Positions 61,975-64,000 of a stretch of DNA of 64,000 nt are shown piece after piece. Position numbers and translations under genes: made by a program. The notes beneath the pieces were generated by a model that did no database searches, was not told where the DNA came from, and saw only the letters and a program-made list of their open reading frames with translations. Each line of letters begins with the position of its first letter. Position 1 is the first letter of the stretch. The stretch comes from Gammaproteobacteria bacterium (lineage in GTDB: Bacteria; Pseudomonadota; Gammaproteobacteria; Steroidobacterales; GCA-2729495). The stretch is from assembly GCA_021773815.1 (NCBI GenBank), contig JAJFJS010000035.1, positions 82,015 through 146,014 of the forward strand, given 5' to 3'.

Positions 61975-63276
61975 TCAAAACCCATCCAGACGCAACGTCT
62001 GCTGAATCCGCTCCCGCCAGTCCGCCGGCACGTCGGCGTCGCGCGCGTAGTCGGGCCAGCGGCTGACGATGTCGCGCACCTCATCGACGATCACGCTTGC
62101 CCGGCCGCGGGCCAGCGACGCGCCGCGCGCCGCGGCCTCGAAATCGGCCAGGACGAAATCGTCGCGCTTGCCGTTGAGCGTCATCTGGTGGCTGGCCGTC
62201 CAGTCGCCCGACGGGTTGTAGCTGTAGGTCATGTCGAACGCCGGCGCCAGCGACCAGCGGCCCTGCTTGTCCATCAGAAACGCGATGTTCTTGACGTGAT
62301 CGTCCTGGTTGCGCGCGACGATGTTGAACACCATGCGACGAAACTGTTGTTCGACCGCGTCCATCGGCAGGCGCAGCGCGCGGATCGCCTGCAGCGCCTG
62401 TTCGTAGCCATACGCGCCGGCCTGGTTGAAGTCGTAATGTGCCAGCGCGCCGAGCGACTGCATGTGCAGCTTGCCGCCACCGGGCAGTCGATCAAAACGC
62501 CGCGTCATGAAATGCCGGCGCCCGTTCTCTTCGAACAATCGGCACTCGGCCAGCTCGATGCCGCAGTCACGCGCCATGCCCGCATAGGCGTACTCGATGA
62601 CGCCGTAACCCTGCGGATCCTCGAGTTCCTTGTCGCGATTACCGCTGACGCCGTCGAACTTGAGCAGCCAGTGCTCGAACCCGTCACCCGCATCGACCTG
62701 CCCCGAACGCACCTCGTTGGTCGCCGGGTTCCATGCGATCACGGCCTTGGCGCGTGCGCCGCCGGCCGACGTGCCGACCCGCAGGATGTCGGCCAGTGCC
62801 TGCTCGCGGTCGCGGTCGGCGAACGAGGTGCGCAGGTCGTGGCGTGCCGTCAGCACATCGGACGCGAGTGCGACGAGCCGGTCGATCTGCACCTCGGCGG
62901 CCGCGCGCATCGACGGGCCCGACGGCGGCGCGAACTCCAGCGCGCCCATGCCGCGCACACCCGTGTAGCGCAACCGTTCGACCGCATTGAACGACGCCGG
63001 CGACCGGCCCTGCGCCGCGAGCCACGCATCGATCAGCTGATTGCCGAACCGGTCCGGCAGTGAATCGGCCAGCAGCCCCGGCAGGCCGTGGAAACTTTTT
63101 CGCGACAGCTCGGGAAAGCGGAACACGCGCCGCGACAGCGGCATCGTCAGCGGCGCCACTTCAATGCCGCTGTCGGCGAACGCCGCGTCGTATTCAAAAT
63201 CCGCCACGCCCGCGCCCTCGGCCAGCGCGACAGCGCCGATGGTCTTGCCCCACAACCGGACCTCCGCGATCGTCAT
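61975..63276 (-). CDS. hipA: HipA-family kinase toxin
   Basis: A 433-residue HipA-like Ser/Thr kinase toxin. N-terminal HipA domain (FRFPELSRKSFHGLPGLLAD), the phosphate-binding GTSAGGARAKAV loop and the catalytic motif NQDDHVKNIAF (Asp, Asn) followed by APAFDMTYS are all intact. HipA kinases phosphorylate tRNA synthetases and induce dormancy. Its ATG overlaps the hipB stop (ATGA). The antitoxin gene upstream contains a stop codon, so the toxin may lack its repressor; see findings. Confidence 0.92.
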   Translation of the reverse strand: MTIAEVRLWGKTIGAVALAEGAGVADFEYDAAFADSGIEVAPLTMPLSRRVFRFPELSRKSFHGLPGLLADSLPDRFGNQLIDAWLAAQGRSPASFNAVERLRYTGVRGMGALEFAPPSGPSMRAAAEVQIDRLVALASDVLTARHDLRTSFADRDREQALADILRVGTSAGGARAKAVIAWNPATNEVRSGQVDAGDGFEHWLLKFDGVSGNRDKELEDPQGYGVIEYAYAGMARDCGIELAECRLFEENGRRHFMTRRFDRLPGGGKLHMQSLGALAHYDFNQAGAYGYEQALQAIRALRLPMDAVEQQFRRMVFNIVARNQDDHVKNIAFLMDKQGRWSLAPAFDMTYSYNPSGDWTASHQMTLNGKRDDFVLADFEAAARGASLARGRASVIVDEVRDIVSRWPDYARDADVPADWRERIQQTLRLDGF

Positions 63277-63623
63277 GCGTCGTCATCCCAGGACCACGGC
63301 GCGTCGGCCGGCGTCTCGCGGCGCGTACCCGACGCGCGCCGGCGCGCCTTGCCGCCGAGTCGCAGCAGATCCATCGGCCGCGGCCCGACGGCCGGAATGG
63401 CCTGATCCAGACCGCCCAGCAGGTCGAGCACACGCAGAATCCGGATCACGCTCGACATCTGCGCCGACGCCCGGGCCTCGTTGGGTTAGAGGGTGTGTTT
63501 GGAAACGCCGGCCTGGCGCGCCAGCGCCGCCTGTGTGAGGCCGAGGTCCACGCGGCAGCGGCCGATGCGTGCGCCGAGCTCGGTGAGAATGGCGCCATCG
63601 GACAGCTGGGTAGTAATATCCAT
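63273..63623 (-). pseudogene. hipB: hipB antitoxin with internal stop codon
   Basis: From ATG 63623 (AGAGGTGACG upstream) the frame encodes the HipB HTH (LGARIGRCRVDLGLTQAAL, RQAGVSKHTL), then meets TAA at 63486-63488. The frame after it continues without a gap in alignment to HipB (ASAQMSSVIRIL, LLGGLDQAIPAVGPRPMDLL) and ends DDDA at the hipA start. No indel is needed: three codons at the stop are simply changed. ATG 63456-63458 could reinitiate a 61-residue C-terminal piece without the HTH. Alternatives: sequencing error, readthrough or a recent null allele. Confidence 0.75.
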
Positions 63624-63796
63624 ACTCGTCACCTCTGACGAATTAAATAGCAATATGCGTACTTTCTCGTCATTACTGGCGACTTATAACTGATCTCTAA
63701 ACCCCTGTCAACTCGTCTTTATCTGACGCTATCAAGAAAAACGGACGGCACCACCCGCCGGCGGCGGTCCAGGCGCCCGGTGCGGCCAGCAGTCCT

Positions 63797-63802
63797 TATA
63801 AT
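63797..63802 (+). promoter_or_regulatory. TATAAT -10 box upstream of nnrS
   Basis: A perfect -10 hexamer 40 bases before the nnrS-like ATG. No convincing -35; FNR/Nnr-type activation is common for such genes but no site could be confirmed. Confidence 0.4.
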
Positions 63803-63842
63803 GCCCCGCGCCGCATCCGAACCGAGCCCGCCGCCCCCGCCG

Positions 63843-64000
63843 ATGACTACCAAACCCAACCCCGCACACCCCGCCCACCTGCTGTTCTTCCCGCTCGCCG
63901 CGACCTGGGCCATGCTCGCGCTGCCGGCCTCCGTCTACGCACTGCAAACCGGCGCGCCGTGGCTCGCGGGCCTGGCGACGACCGCCGGCCACGGCCACGA
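63843..64000 (+). CDS. nnrS: NnrS-family haem/copper membrane protein (start only)
   Basis: The first 52 residues run off the right edge. They match the NnrS N-terminus: His-Pro-Ala-His-Leu, then a hydrophobic helix (FFPLAATWAMLALPASVYAL), and Gly-His-Gly-His at the edge, where NnrS has a conserved His-Glu motif. NnrS proteins protect against nitric oxide and are tied to nitrate/nitrite respiration. Truncated, so confidence is limited. Confidence 0.7.
   Translation, partial: MTTKPNPAHPAHLLFFPLAATWAMLALPASVYALQTGAPWLAGLATTAGHGH

Noticed and set aside
61888..63063. Long plus-strand frame opposite hipA
   Set aside because: Arg/Ala/Gly-rich shadow of the hipA codons with no motif or ribosome-binding site; hipA has clear catalytic motifs.
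1..64000. tRNA, rRNA or insertion sequence
   Set aside because: No cloverleaf-like, rRNA-like or transposase-like sequence was recognised by eye; a covariance-model search would be needed to exclude small RNAs.

Overview
The window reads as a G+C-rich chromosome segment of a gammaproteobacterium. Support for that: an ErpA-type A-type carrier, a TIGR02444 protein, an OmpR-type two-component pair, two large TonB-dependent receptors and LapG, Slam and VPxPA-CTERM cell-surface genes. The catabolic content (Rieske oxygenase, flavin and PQQ enzymes, type II molybdenum enzyme) fits an environmental aerobe or facultative anaerobe. No genus is claimed. No rRNA, tRNA, insertion sequence, phage or CRISPR array was recognised. 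Coding density is high, with short gaps, several ATGA overlaps and four convergent pairs whose 3' ends overlap.

Layout. 1-7.1 kb: a minus-strand catabolic run (exported SDR, Rieske oxygenase, MFS transporter, bicupin with a histone-H1-like tail, small protein, PuuE-like deacetylase, isochorismatase-type amidase). 7.4-13.5 kb: plus-strand genes for an unknown helical protein, a TonB receptor, a serine hydrolase and a flavoprotein ending in two haem motifs. 13.5-20.4 kb: a kinase-like phosphotransferase, erpA, the first of two paralogous multi-pass membrane proteins, an OmpR/EnvZ-type pair, an LCMT-like methyltransferase and a MetE-C-like enzyme.

20.5-29.6 kb is a cell-surface region. A membrane protein with a degenerate HD-GYP domain is translationally coupled to a LapG-type protease. 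Divergent from these are a Slam-type outer-membrane protein, its probable exported client, a cohesin-like VPxPA-CTERM protein, an L,D-transpeptidase, the second paralogous membrane protein and a small exported protein. 29.6-34.1 kb: TetR/LLM oxidoreductase, then a MarR regulator with a Cys-rich tail divergent from a glutaredoxin-IscA-rhodanese fusion, and a GntR regulator. 34.1-46.9 kb: two exported amine-oxidase-type flavoproteins, a second TonB receptor, lipoproteins, DUF1015, a VOC protein and other accessory genes.

47.7-52.7 kb: alpha and beta subunits of a type II DMSO-reductase-family enzyme and a nitrilase fold lacking the catalytic Cys. 52.9-61.2 kb: a methyltransferase, a TIGR02444 protein, a Ser/Thr kinase fused to a TonB C-terminal domain, a PQQ dehydrogenase and two transporters. 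61.2-63.6 kb: two toxin-antitoxin modules, FitAB-like with a perfect palindromic operator and HipBA with a stop codon inside hipB. The window ends in the start of nnrS.

The most notable candidates for undescribed biology are: (1) a LapG protease coupled to a degenerate HD-GYP receptor instead of LapD; (2) a shared promoter element before erpA and the glutaredoxin-IscA-rhodanese gene, lying next to a MarR regulator with a Cys-rich tail; (3) the kinase-TonB fusion; (4) the bicupin with an H1-like tail; and (5) the paralogous membrane-protein family.
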